From the NCBI RefSeq assembly GCF_004000845.1, contig NZ_BIMA01000009.1, positions 1-64,000 of the forward strand: a DNA stretch of 64,000 bases, written 5' to 3'. The stretch comes from Paenibacillus koleovorans NBRC 103111. Its GTDB lineage: Bacteria; Bacillota; Bacilli; Paenibacillales; NBRC-103111. Under the pieces are notes generated by a model. The model had not been told where the DNA came from. It did not search any database and was given only the letters and a program-made list of their open reading frames with translations. Positions 35,138 to 43,590 of the stretch are shown here, piece by piece. Position 1 is the stretch's first letter. The number at the start of each line of letters is the position of its first letter. Made by a program: the position numbers and the translations under genes.

Positions 35138-36125
35138 TTTTCCGCCCGCCATTATTGTTTTCTACAATTTTCTTCAAAGTGACGGCAATTATCATAAGAA
35201 TAAGAGAAAGCATAAACACAGAGATGACATTCAAGAGACGATTTGGTCCGATCGCTGTTTCCGGCTCCAATGCGGGGGCGATTGACACAGCGGTAAATTC
35301 CGTTACTTGTCTTTGATATCCTTGCTGATCTTCACCCGGATTACTCGGATTTTGCTCTAAAGTCTCAATTCTTTTTTCATTTGTTGAAATTTTATTCTCA
35401 AGCATTTTTTTTTCTCGATCAGCTTTTGAAAGCTCAATTTTTTTCTCAGAAATAATCTCCTTGAGTTTGTAGTAATTCTCGTTCTCATGTTCACTAATTA
35501 ATTGTATTGCTCCAGCTTTACCCTTTTCGACTGCTCCCTGACTGACAACACCATATAAATAGGGGTCATCCGCCAGTGCTTTTTTGGTCACAATTAGTTC
35601 TGGTGTCTGCTTGAGTTCTTCCTCAGCTGTTGCAATCTCACTTTGAATAAGCAAGTAAGACTCCGATACCTCGACCAACTGTTTTTTACTTTCTACAATA
35701 CTCTGTGAGCGTTCTATAATTTCGATCCTCGATGCCAGCGCATTCGAAAATAAATTAACAATATTGGTGATCTTCTCCGGTTCATTCCCACGCAACTTTA
35801 TTCTAACATACCCTGTACCCTCTAATTGCTCAAATTTCACAGCCCCCTTGAGAGATGCAGTCGTGTATCCGAGACTATCTAGTTTATTACGCTGCACCAG
35901 TTTAGAAGTAAAGGTATCGTTATTTATCGATGCTATGTAGGACTTTATAAGTTCCGGTTTTTCTTTTCCAATCCCTACTGTTGCGGAGGCTTCGTACACA
36001 GACTTAAGATAAAATAAATTAATGAATAAAGCACAGACGGCAACGGATAATGATACAGCAATTATTAATATCTTCTTCAACCAGAGTCTTTGGACAATGT
36101 CTCTAATGCTGAGTTCATCTTGCAA
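35130..36125 (-). CDS. Wzz-like chain-length regulator
   Basis: The 331-residue protein has an N-terminal membrane segment (ILIIAVSLSVAVCALFINLFY), a long periplasm-like helical/coiled-coil part (about residues 120-260), and a C-terminal segment (LLNVISVFMLSLILMIIAVTL). This is the layout of polysaccharide co-polymerases. It starts with TTG after GAGGG at 7 bases. As first gene of operon A, it would set the chain length for system A. It lacks a kinase domain; a separate kinase is encoded with the second Wzz protein at 57.8-59.2 kb. Confidence 0.85.
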   Translation of the reverse strand: MQDELSIRDIVQRLWLKKILIIAVSLSVAVCALFINLFYLKSVYEASATVGIGKEKPELIKSYIASINNDTFTSKLVQRNKLDSLGYTTASLKGAVKFEQLEGTGYVRIKLRGNEPEKITNIVNLFSNALASRIEIIERSQSIVESKKQLVEVSESYLLIQSEIATAEEELKQTPELIVTKKALADDPYLYGVVSQGAVEKGKAGAIQLISEHENENYYKLKEIISEKKIELSKADREKKMLENKISTNEKRIETLEQNPSNPGEDQQGYQRQVTEFTAVSIAPALEPETAIGPNRLLNVISVFMLSLILMIIAVTLKKIVENNNGGRKND

Positions 36126-36211
36126 TTTTATACCCTCATTTTCTATGTAAATTTGGTAGTAATTCGAAAGGTGAATAGTAGTTTCAACAGTATACTACAA
36201 AGTATGACATT

Positions 36212-36240
36212 ATTTTATCAAACCTAGTTTAAGATGTAAA
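36212..36240 (-). promoter_or_regulatory. Sigma-A-like promoter of polysaccharide operon A
   Basis: On the minus strand TTTACA and TAAAAT (each 5 of 6 consensus bases) are separated by 17 bases, with the -10 about 87 bases before the wzz start. A second, weaker TTGATA/TAGTAT pair (18 bases) lies just downstream. Confidence 0.6.
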
Positions 36241-36279
36241 CGGTTGGAAATAATTACGTTAGTCCTATACAACCTGACA

Positions 36280-36305
36280 GGGACACAGATAACCTCCCAT
36301 GTCCC
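36280..36305. repeat. Inverted repeat between ugd and operon A
   Basis: GGGACA at 36280-36285 pairs with TGTCCC at 36300-36305 around a 14-base loop, about 20 bases after the ugd stop codon. No T-run follows on the minus strand, so it is not a typical terminator. It might be a protein or RNA regulatory site upstream of the operon A promoter, or a REP-like relic. Confidence 0.4.
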
Positions 36306-36324
36306 CCTCTGAAAATAGACGTTC

Positions 36325-37641
36325 CTATGCTCTAAGCGATGATTGGTTAACAACTCTGCCTATTGAGTAATATTCCAGACCAGCAGCATCTGCTTGCTCA
36401 GGAGTAAATAAATTCCGACCATCAATAAGGATTCCACTTTTCATTCGGGCAAACACTGTTGAAAGATCCATTTTTCTGAACTCCTCCCATTCGGTCAGTA
36501 GACAAACGGCATCAGCTTGATCTACTGCTTCTAAAGACGATTCACACCAAGTGATACTTGGAGCATCAAGTACTTTTTTGAAATTGCGCATGGCAATAGG
36601 ATCATATACCTTTATCGTCCCTCCCAATTGGATAAGGGTTCGAACAATGTCGATCGCCGGTGATTCACGGACGTCATCCGTATTAGGCTTAAAGGCGAGT
36701 CCCCATATTGCTATACATTTTCCACTTATTTTTCCGATGGCTTGCTCGATCTTCCGAATAATGCCAAATCGTTGATCATTGTTAACTTCCACAACAGCCT
36801 TTAATAGTTTAAAGTTGTAGTTTTCGTTGCCTGCTATCTGGATCAACGCTTGCGTGTCCTTAGGGAAACAGGAGCCACCATATCCGATTCCTGCATTCAG
36901 AAAGGCTGCTCCAATTCGATTATCGAGTCCCATCCCTTTAGAGACTTGGGTAACGTCAGCCCCAACCTTCTCGCAGATATTGGCTATTTCATTGATAAAA
37001 GAAATCTTCGTCGCCAAAAATGCGTTGGAAGCGTATTTGATCATTTCTGCACTTCGAATATCTGTAATCATAATTTGTTCTGAGTAAGGACTGTATAGCT
37101 CCTTTAGTGTATATCCCGTATGTTCATCTTCCACACCGATAATGACACGATCCGGCAGTAAGGTATCCTTAACAGCGGAGCCTTCTCGTAAAAACTCAGG
37201 TACCGAAGCAATTTGGAATTGAAATGGCGATAGATGTGCAATCAAGCGCTGAATTCTATGATTTGTTCCGACGGGAACCGTACTTTTAATGACAATAATC
37301 TTATGTCCGTTCATAGATTTCGCAAGTTCACAAGCAACATTCTCAATAAATGACAAGTCTGCCTCTCCAGATGGTAACGGCGGTGTCCCCACCGCGATCA
37401 TGATCAAATCAGCAAATTGTACAGCATTCTTCAAGTCAGTCGTAAAATGTATAAGACTTCTTTCCATACATTCTTTCATTAGTTCTTGCAGCCCCGGCTC
37501 ATGGATTGGTACATGGCCTTCATTCAAAAACGCGATCTTGTTCCTATCTTGGTCTACACACATGACTTGATTCCCTTTATGTGCGAAACAGACTCCAGAC
37601 ACTAGTCCAACATAGCCGGTTCCAATTACTGCAATTTTCAC
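36325..37641 (-). CDS. ugd: UDP-glucose 6-dehydrogenase
   Basis: The 438-residue enzyme starts VKIAVIGTGYVGLVSGVCFA (NAD site), has the conserved IKSTVPVGT, and the catalytic cysteine in GIGYGGSCFPKDTQAL, which is the UDP-glucose dehydrogenase wording (TuaD/Ugd). The product UDP-glucuronate can feed the polysaccharides and the UDP-GlcA 4-epimerase at 9 kb. The GTG start at 37641 follows GGAGAG at 7 bases; a longer reading to 37671 is less likely. It stands alone between operon A and the manC module. Confidence 0.93.
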   Translation of the reverse strand: MKIAVIGTGYVGLVSGVCFAHKGNQVMCVDQDRNKIAFLNEGHVPIHEPGLQELMKECMERSLIHFTTDLKNAVQFADLIMIAVGTPPLPSGEADLSFIENVACELAKSMNGHKIIVIKSTVPVGTNHRIQRLIAHLSPFQFQIASVPEFLREGSAVKDTLLPDRVIIGVEDEHTGYTLKELYSPYSEQIMITDIRSAEMIKYASNAFLATKISFINEIANICEKVGADVTQVSKGMGLDNRIGAAFLNAGIGYGGSCFPKDTQALIQIAGNENYNFKLLKAVVEVNNDQRFGIIRKIEQAIGKISGKCIAIWGLAFKPNTDDVRESPAIDIVRTLIQLGGTIKVYDPIAMRNFKKVLDAPSITWCESSLEAVDQADAVCLLTEWEEFRKMDLSTVFARMKSGILIDGRNLFTPEQADAAGLEYYSIGRVVNQSSLRA

Positions 37642-37737
37642 AGAACATCTCTCCACTTTATGACATTTCAATACTAAGTCACAGCCTATTAAAGTCCCAA
37701 ATTAGGAGACACTGTTCAATTCCTTCCACACTAATGT

Positions 37738-37766
37738 ATTTTCATATATCTGAGGGGTTTCGTCAA
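37738..37766 (-). promoter_or_regulatory. Possible promoter of ugd
   Basis: On the minus strand TTGACG (5 of 6) and GAAAAT (4 of 6) are separated by 17 bases, about 97 bases before the ugd start. The rest of the 316-base gap up to 37957 shows only this and the terminator-like hairpin at 37910-37941. Confidence 0.4.
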
Positions 37767-37909
37767 CTTTCTATATGAGAACTTAAATATCTGTTAAACT
37801 TTCCTTTCTAATAAAGACCTAACTCTAGCCACCCAGAGCAGTGTTATATTCAGAAATGCTGAATCCTTTCTTTACGAATCCATATTATGTAGAACTAATG
37901 AGGTACATT

Positions 37910-37941
37910 GAAAAGCCGTTCCAGTTATCTGAAACGACTTA
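37910..37941 (-). terminator. Terminator-like hairpin after the 104-residue protein gene
   Basis: On the minus strand AGTCGTTTCAG pairs with CTGGAACGGCT (11 bp with G-T pairs) around ATAA, followed by four T. It lies 16 bases after the stop codon. The short T-tail makes it moderate. Confidence 0.6.
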
Positions 37942-37957
37942 ATACTTTATTGCTCCA

Positions 37958-38272
37958 TTAATACCCAATTCGTTTGTATTTGGTTACTGCATGCAAAAGC
38001 CTAGAACTCACACCAAATGTTACTAGCAATTCTCCATCCGGCCAATTTCTCTTCTGCCTTAAACATTGCTTTATCATGTTGCAAAGTGACTTTTGATGCA
38101 AATCAGAAAGGCCTGTTTGTTTCCATTCAGACTTGGGACGAAGACCGAATGCCAGTACACGTCGATCTAATAGTTGAATGAACAATTCACCAGAGTTCGT
38201 TATGGCAAACTCCTCTATTAACTCTTCGAATACAACATCCAACATGGAATCCAATGACGCAGACCCAAGCAT
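37958..38272 (-). CDS. Small protein of unknown function (104 residues)
   Basis: I do not recognise this soluble 104-residue protein. It starts MLGSASLDSMLDVVFEELIEE and has a mixed helix/strand pattern with a basic middle (MIKQCLRQKRNW) and end (RLLHAVTKYKRIGY). There is no signal peptide. The ATG follows a GAGGAGGAAG ribosome-binding site. It is the last gene of a unit with the stalk-domain and VanZ-like genes and is followed by a terminator-like hairpin. Good ribosome-binding site and clean context support it as a real gene. Confidence 0.65.
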   Translation of the reverse strand: MLGSASLDSMLDVVFEELIEEFAITNSGELFIQLLDRRVLAFGLRPKSEWKQTGLSDLHQKSLCNMIKQCLRQKRNWPDGELLVTFGVSSRLLHAVTKYKRIGY

Positions 38273-38309
38273 TCTACTTCCTCCTCTATCCCAAAATCAT
38301 GATCAAACC

Positions 38310-39356
38310 TCATCCCCCAAGCAACTGCGCCTTCCTAGCTTCCTTCTCGGCCTCATACTGGCTTCGATAGATTGCAACAGCGGTGGTCTCGTACTGATTG
38401 GCCACAAGTCGACCTTCTAGAGCACTAAGTACCCCATTGAACTCGGCATCGATCTGGAGCAAGGCGGCATATCCTTCAGCCGCAATGGCCAACTTCCGAC
38501 TAGTATCCGACTCGGCTTTATATTGTGCGTAGAGTGCCGAGAGTCTTGACTCCGCAGAGTTGCGGAGTGCTGCCATTTGTGACTCCGCTTCACTGATTAG
38601 GGTTGCATAAGCAACCTTTACTGGTGTCGGCTGAGTCGGGATAATGCCTCCTCCTCCTCCTTGCGGAACCGTGGGCGTTGATGGAGTTGGGATTGGCGAT
38701 GGAGATGGTGTAGGTGACTTTACAGGCTGAGTTGGCCCCTCCGGTTTTGTACCCGGTTTTGTACCTGGCTCACCTGTTCCAGTTGTCTCCACACTCACCG
38801 TGTATGTTTCCGAATCCCATTCGATCACCTTGCCAATTGACTCACTCAGAAATCGCATAGGGACATATAAGGAACCCTCAATGATCATGCCAGGGCTTTC
38901 TTCTGGAGGGGCTAGCGATTTCCCATCAAATATGTAATGTACTTGCTCAAAATAGACTTCAATTGGAGTAGAAGCGAGACTCGATGTATCAAATGCACCG
39001 ATATCCCGGTTGACAGCTCGGTTTAGTTTATATTCGTGGATACTTACTTTTTGCATAGTATTGGGATCACTAATACGTACGGTATACGTTTCCCCATTCC
39101 AGTCCACATGTTTATCGAGTGAGTACGAAAGGAATCGGAGCGGTACGTATGTCGTACTGTTAAAAATAAACCCACGTTGTTCTTCCGGAGGGGACAGTTG
39201 CTGACCATCAAATACGAAATGCATAGGGACGAAATAAACTTCAATTAGCGCGTTGTTCTGGGCACCGGCACTAGAAGCAACTGAAACCCCTTGTAACATC
39301 ATTAGCAGAACACAAGCCGCACATAACCTCTTTATCTTACTTACTACTTGATCCAT
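38310..39356 (-). CDS. Secreted protein with two stalk (copper amine oxidase N-like) domains and a helical C-terminus
   Basis: The 348-residue protein has a signal peptide (AACVLLMMLQGVSVASSAGA) and two related repeats of about 55 residues (VYFVPMHFVFDGQQLSPPEE...YVPLRFLSYSL and VYFEQVHYIFDGKSLAPPEE...YVPMRFLSESI). These match the stalk domain first named after copper amine oxidase N-termini. A Pro/Thr/Ser-rich linker (about residues 195-240) leads to a helical tail of about 100 residues. No copper amine oxidase catalytic domain is present. The tail resembles that of the protein at 39864-40898. It is likely secreted to the cell wall region; its job is unknown. Confidence 0.85.
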   Translation of the reverse strand: MDQVVSKIKRLCAACVLLMMLQGVSVASSAGAQNNALIEVYFVPMHFVFDGQQLSPPEEQRGFIFNSTTYVPLRFLSYSLDKHVDWNGETYTVRISDPNTMQKVSIHEYKLNRAVNRDIGAFDTSSLASTPIEVYFEQVHYIFDGKSLAPPEESPGMIIEGSLYVPMRFLSESIGKVIEWDSETYTVSVETTGTGEPGTKPGTKPEGPTQPVKSPTPSPSPIPTPSTPTVPQGGGGGIIPTQPTPVKVAYATLISEAESQMAALRNSAESRLSALYAQYKAESDTSRKLAIAAEGYAALLQIDAEFNGVLSALEGRLVANQYETTAVAIYRSQYEAEKEARKAQLLGG

Positions 39357-39357
39357 C

Positions 39358-39867
39358 TTATTTGCTCCCCCTGTTTCTCCACATAACGATAATAGCTCTT
39401 ATCCAAACGGCAGCAAGTCCCAGCACGCCTCCGCACAGATCAATACCAACATCCACCCATGATTCGTTCCGCCCTATCCGGAATCCTTGGTTCCACTCAT
39501 CCATTGCCCCAATTATAGCAACAAATAACAATGAAAGAATTACGGACCATTGATTTTTTATTCTCCATCGAGTCAACACAAAGTACAACAACATGGCTAA
39601 ACCCGCATATAGAAGTAGATGAGCCAGCTTCCTAACAACATACTCGATGAAGAGGAGCGGGGATTGCTTTGCTGAAATGTTCGTGTTAGAATAATGGATT
39701 TCTATAGCTGGAATGAACCGGCTAACTTGATCTTCATCTATGTAATGACTCAAAAAGGGTTTAAAGTTTTGCTGCTTGTATGGTTGTGAAGAAAATGCAA
39801 AGATCCCGCATATCCAGATCAACAACATAACTATCAGCAACCCACGTTTGGCTACGATTGGTTTCAT
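39358..39867 (-). CDS. VanZ-like family membrane protein
   Basis: The 169-residue protein has about four membrane segments, beginning GLLIVMLLIWICGIFAFSSQP. It has the VanZ-family end MDEWNQGFRIGRNESWVDVGIDLCGG, where Asp/Glu, Gln and Arg residues are conserved. Members include VanZ (teicoplanin resistance) and many proteins of unknown role. It is coupled to the upstream gene by a four-base overlap and to the stalk-domain gene by one base. An envelope role with its neighbours is likely. Confidence 0.87.
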   Translation of the reverse strand: MKPIVAKRGLLIVMLLIWICGIFAFSSQPYKQQNFKPFLSHYIDEDQVSRFIPAIEIHYSNTNISAKQSPLLFIEYVVRKLAHLLLYAGLAMLLYFVLTRWRIKNQWSVILSLLFVAIIGAMDEWNQGFRIGRNESWVDVGIDLCGGVLGLAAVWIRAIIVMWRNRGSK

Positions 39868-40898
39868 CCTTTCTTGAGAGCGGAAATCAGATTACCTAGC
39901 GCTTCTTGTCTCACTTGGTTCTTAGCAGTTGTATACTGAGTGCGCCATCCTGCCACATCCTCAAGTCCCAATCCGGCCTTAGAATAGGCATGTTCAGCTT
40001 CTGTCATCAGTTGATTGAAAGACTGGTCGCATTGCTGTTCAGCTTCTATGACCTGCGGAAGAAAGGTATTCTGCAGTTCTTGCAGGGAGTACGTTTGTCC
40101 GCTTGCTGCTGGTTGCGAAAGTTTATTAATGATTTCTTGAGTAAGTCGATTGACTTGAGAAGTACAGGTTGTCTGTATGTTCGTCAGCTTCATCGCATAT
40201 GTGCTTTTCAACTCAGCCCCGGTTGTTCCTGGTGGTGTTTCGGAAGGAGTCGAAGTAGGCTTGGCAGTTGAACTGGGACTTGGAGTGGGAGACGGAGTAG
40301 CCACTGGAATAGAAGAGGTTGGTGTTTGATAAGCTTCATTTGCAGCGACTTTTCTTTGCTCCAGCTCCTTCATGACCTTGGCTCGCTCAACCTCATCGTA
40401 TACCCCTACCAGCTCGATCGGGTAATTGCGGTCTAAGATGATTAAACCTTTGCCATACTCGGTGGTGATGGATCTCAGGGCCTGGATTTCTTCTACAGTC
40501 AGCTTGGCCAATAAGAGATCACGAATTTTTTGTTTTTCCGCAGTTGACAGCTTCTCTGTAGATTGACCAATTAGATAATACACTTCTTTCAAGCTCAATC
40601 CGGAATTCAATAGGATCGCGGCTACATCTAAAGCATCTTGAGTGTTCACGGACTTGGAAGCAAATTGATTAGCCTTATCAATGGTGTTGTCCATGATCGA
40701 TGGAAGCTGTTTGTCCGTTGACGGAGCAGTCCCTCCGTTATGCCTGGCTTCAATTCTCGCTTGAATATCGGCCAACTCGATGGACTTGATTTGATAATAA
40801 AAATAACCAACCACTGCTCCTATAGTAACCAAAATCGCGAATACTGCACTAAGGGTCCACCGTACCCAGCGCTTCGACCTTCTCCAAAATCTAAACAC
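39864..40898 (-). CDS. Membrane-anchored protein with a Ser/Thr/Pro linker and helical C-terminus, function unknown
   Basis: A single N-terminal membrane segment (WTLSAVFAILVTIGAVVGYFYYQ) follows a basic start, so the protein is likely anchored with its bulk outside. Residues 60-190 are helical; 195-230 form a Ser/Thr/Pro-rich linker (TPSPSSTAKPTSTPSETP). The last 115 residues are helical and include a YxxQY/K/R pattern (WRTQYTTAKNQVRQEALG) similar to the end of the stalk-domain protein. Two cysteines lie in this tail. It overlaps the MurG-like gene by eight bases and VanZ by four, so it is operon-bound. I know no family for it. Confidence 0.72.
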   Translation of the reverse strand: MFRFWRRSKRWVRWTLSAVFAILVTIGAVVGYFYYQIKSIELADIQARIEARHNGGTAPSTDKQLPSIMDNTIDKANQFASKSVNTQDALDVAAILLNSGLSLKEVYYLIGQSTEKLSTAEKQKIRDLLLAKLTVEEIQALRSITTEYGKGLIILDRNYPIELVGVYDEVERAKVMKELEQRKVAANEAYQTPTSSIPVATPSPTPSPSSTAKPTSTPSETPPGTTGAELKSTYAMKLTNIQTTCTSQVNRLTQEIINKLSQPAASGQTYSLQELQNTFLPQVIEAEQQCDQSFNQLMTEAEHAYSKAGLGLEDVAGWRTQYTTAKNQVRQEALGNLISALKKG

Positions 40899-42018
40899 GG
40901 TGCACCTCCTTAGTCACTATTTGTTGCAAGTGATCTATAACGGTCATCAAGCTATTCCCCGCTTCAGAGTTTGACGATTGTTGAATCTGCTCTTGAGTTA
41001 GCCGATCCACGAAATCGAAGTTCAACCGCAGGTCTGATAACTGAGAGAGAGCCAATCCTTTACATCTTCCCTCTCGCTCCAGGACATCCAATGTACTACG
41101 ATCCTCTCGAAATCCCTTCCTACGCAATAAAATCATCGGCTTGGAATTACAATAAGCTTCACTGACAGTGGACCAACCCGGCTTCGTAATGACCACATCC
41201 GCTGCTGCTACATAGTTTTGAGATTCGGGATAGCTTGCAGGAATCCGCATTACATTCGAACGAGAATTACTCATATGGCTAGGTACTAGGAAAATACACT
41301 CTTCATTTGACCAGAACGGATGAGCAGAAACAGCTTCATGATCGATGGACATCCCCATGCCGTAAAAAACGATGGTCTTCTTCCTATGCGGATCCACCAT
41401 TTGACGAATTCGATGTACTTCTTCGGGATGAACCTCTCTCGAAAAAAAACCAGAGTTGGCATGCCCCATTCTCCCCCATCTCGGTTCCTGCTCGGCCCCA
41501 ATTAAAGCGATAAAGTAGTCCATACAAGAGTAAGCCGTCCGCAAAGTATCCAACTGATGGGCAGGGAGTATGTCCTCATAAGCTGTAAACCAGGTGAAAT
41601 TAGAGATTCCTACGGAGGGAATGCCGAGTTCATCAGCGGCCAAAAAGGGAATAGGACTAATATCAGATACAACACAAAGCGGTCTTTGTTGTCTAAGGAA
41701 TTGCTTCTCCATTTGAACGCGCTTACGCCAAGAGTGGAGATACTGACGATAACGCTCACGCATTTGTATAAGATTCGGCTCAAGTGAAACAGGATCAAGG
41801 ATATATCCCATCTCCGTTGAGATTTCAAGAAATTGGACACAACTCGACGAGAAGCTAGCTAGTGATTGCTGTAAAAAGGTCAAGGGATTACGAGATGCAC
41901 ATACAATGATTTGAATCGTTGGATGACTCTGTAGCCATTTTCGAATGATAGCGATACTTCGAGCTGCATGACCATAGCCATAATCCGAGACATACCAACA
42001 AACTTTCGTATTAATCAT
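40891..42018 (-). CDS. MurG/GT28-like glycosyltransferase
   Basis: The 375-residue GT-B protein starts KVCWYVSDYGYGHAARSIAI, the GHAxR motif typical of MurG-like and glycolipid glycosyltransferases. It has VITKPGWSTVSEAYCNSKPM in the C-terminal half, the donor-site region of GT28. It probably uses a nucleotide sugar (GDP-mannose from the coupled manC is possible) on an envelope acceptor. The ATG at 42018 overlaps the manC stop as ATGA; a start at 42039 is less likely. Confidence 0.82.
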   Translation of the reverse strand: MINTKVCWYVSDYGYGHAARSIAIIRKWLQSHPTIQIIVCASRNPLTFLQQSLASFSSSCVQFLEISTEMGYILDPVSLEPNLIQMRERYRQYLHSWRKRVQMEKQFLRQQRPLCVVSDISPIPFLAADELGIPSVGISNFTWFTAYEDILPAHQLDTLRTAYSCMDYFIALIGAEQEPRWGRMGHANSGFFSREVHPEEVHRIRQMVDPHRKKTIVFYGMGMSIDHEAVSAHPFWSNEECIFLVPSHMSNSRSNVMRIPASYPESQNYVAAADVVITKPGWSTVSEAYCNSKPMILLRRKGFREDRSTLDVLEREGRCKGLALSQLSDLRLNFDFVDRLTQEQIQQSSNSEAGNSLMTVIDHLQQIVTKEVHRV

Positions 42019-43370
42019 CTCGCAACCACATTCGTCCATGGAGACTGATAGCTCACGTTGTCCTCCTGGACAATCTGGCCGATCTGAACTTCGATTAGAA
42101 CTATCGGTTCTTCAGCTCGGATGCCGTGTTTCATCCCATTGGGGATCTGAACTACATCATTTGCTTTAACAGGGATCGCTTCCCCCTCAAGTATAACTTC
42201 CCCTCGCCCACTTAGAATCGTCCAAGTTTCCACTCGGTAGAAATGAGCTTGATAGCCGAAGTTCTCTCCTGCATGCAGACTGATCCGCCTGGTTAATGCT
42301 TCCTCACCGTTTTCCAACTTAGAGAAATCTAACACCCTGTATGATCCCCATAGACTCTCTTCATACATTGGACGATGATCGAATCGTATCAGATCTTTAA
42401 GCTTGGGACTAGAGGCTTTATCGGAAACTAAAACACCATCGGGGCTCACAGCAACAACGGCATTCGATACCCCCATCACTACGACAGGAATGTCTAACTC
42501 GTTAATCAGATGCGTGTTCAAGCTGTCCTCACTGACGATCCCATTGCCTATCAGTTGGGTATCCATCTCTTCCGTGAGCGTGTTCCAGGTTCCAAGATCC
42601 TTCCACTCTCCCGCGTAGGGTAACACTACAATAGCCGATTCTCTTTCAACCACTTCGTAGTCGAAGCTGATCTTCGGCAGTCTGTGATACTGTTTCACCA
42701 GTTGCTCGTATTGAACCGGAAGCCCCTTCTCCAACAACTTCTCAATCATATATTCCAATCGGAATGCAAAGACCCCACAGTTCCATAGTGCCTTATAATC
42801 CTCGATAAGGGTCTTCGCATAATCCTCGGAAGGTTTCTCTTTAAACTGTTGAACCGGATAGTAGGGAGAGGCTCCACCCTTTAACTCAGGCAAGATATAA
42901 CCGTATTTAGTGGAAGGATAAGTCGGCCTTACACCCATTAACGCCAAGTGCGCAGCCGATGGTTTTAGTACGGTCTCCAATTCCTTAAGCTTATTGAAGA
43001 AGTGGTCTTCGACATATGGATCAACTGGCAAAATAACCACGACCTCATCCAATTCTACTCCCTGAACGGAATACAAATAAGTGGCAGCCAATGCAATCGC
43101 CGGAAAGGTATCCCTACGCTCCGGTTCTATAAGGATGGGAACATCCCAACCTAATTGTTGACGGATCATATCAACTTGCGTATGGTTCGTCGCGATAATA
43201 GAAGATTCAGCGAGGCCACACAGAAGCAATTGACGCCAGACACGCTGGACCATGGATTCCATATGGCCGGGCTGGTGCTCGAGAATCTTTAAAAACTGCT
43301 TGGATCGGGCATCGTTTGACAAAGGCCATAAGCGTTTACCGGAACCGCCGGAGAGGAGGATTAAGTTCAT
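42015..43370 (-). CDS. manC: Mannose-1-phosphate guanylyltransferase / mannose-6-phosphate isomerase (ManC)
   Basis: The 451-residue protein has the pyrophosphorylase signature LILLSGGSGKRLWPLSND and SKQFLKIL at the start, PVDPYVED, and a C-terminal cupin domain of the type II mannose-6-phosphate isomerase kind (HAGENFGYQAHFYRVETWTI, PNGMKHGI). It makes GDP-mannose, the precursor for Gmd and Fcl (GDP-L-fucose) at 55-57 kb and possibly for mannosyltransferases. It begins the module that ends with the 104-residue protein. A possible promoter lies upstream. Confidence 0.93.
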   Translation of the reverse strand: MNLILLSGGSGKRLWPLSNDARSKQFLKILEHQPGHMESMVQRVWRQLLLCGLAESSIIATNHTQVDMIRQQLGWDVPILIEPERRDTFPAIALAATYLYSVQGVELDEVVVILPVDPYVEDHFFNKLKELETVLKPSAAHLALMGVRPTYPSTKYGYILPELKGGASPYYPVQQFKEKPSEDYAKTLIEDYKALWNCGVFAFRLEYMIEKLLEKGLPVQYEQLVKQYHRLPKISFDYEVVERESAIVVLPYAGEWKDLGTWNTLTEEMDTQLIGNGIVSEDSLNTHLINELDIPVVVMGVSNAVVAVSPDGVLVSDKASSPKLKDLIRFDHRPMYEESLWGSYRVLDFSKLENGEEALTRRISLHAGENFGYQAHFYRVETWTILSGRGEVILEGEAIPVKANDVVQIPNGMKHGIRAEEPIVLIEVQIGQIVQEDNVSYQSPWTNVVAR

Positions 43371-43394
43371 AAGTTCACCGCTCTAATATGTTGT

Positions 43395-43423
43395 TTTATA
43401 AAGGAACATAACTGCAGATGCAA
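43395..43423 (-). promoter_or_regulatory. Possible promoter of the manC module
   Basis: On the minus strand TTGCAT and TATAAA (5 of 6) are separated by 17 bases, about 24 bases before the manC ATG. The -35 box is weak. It sits in a 211-base gap that also holds the inverted repeat at 43558-43590. Confidence 0.35.
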
Positions 43424-43557
43424 AAAATTCGAACTTTTATTTGATTTCGCTATACAAACCCGGAGTTCCCACACACCTCATAGGTCCTCTCTCGAGTACT
43501 CCAGATGCAGCGCAAGGGAGTGCCTCTTATTCATTTCAACCCTTGTAAAATATCAAC

Positions 43558-43590
43558 AGAAAATAGTTCTAAATTCTTAAGCTATTTTCT
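43558..43590 (-). terminator. AT-rich inverted repeat at the end of the acetyltransferase gene
   Basis: AGAAAATAG and CTATTTTCT form a perfect 9-bp inverted repeat around 15 bases, overlapping the stop codon of the gene at 43582. There is a short T-rich stretch downstream on the minus strand. It is a weak terminator candidate between system B and the manC module. Confidence 0.35.

Noticed and set aside
36280-36305. Terminator for ugd
   Set aside because: The GGGACA/TGTCCC hairpin lacks a T-run on the minus strand.
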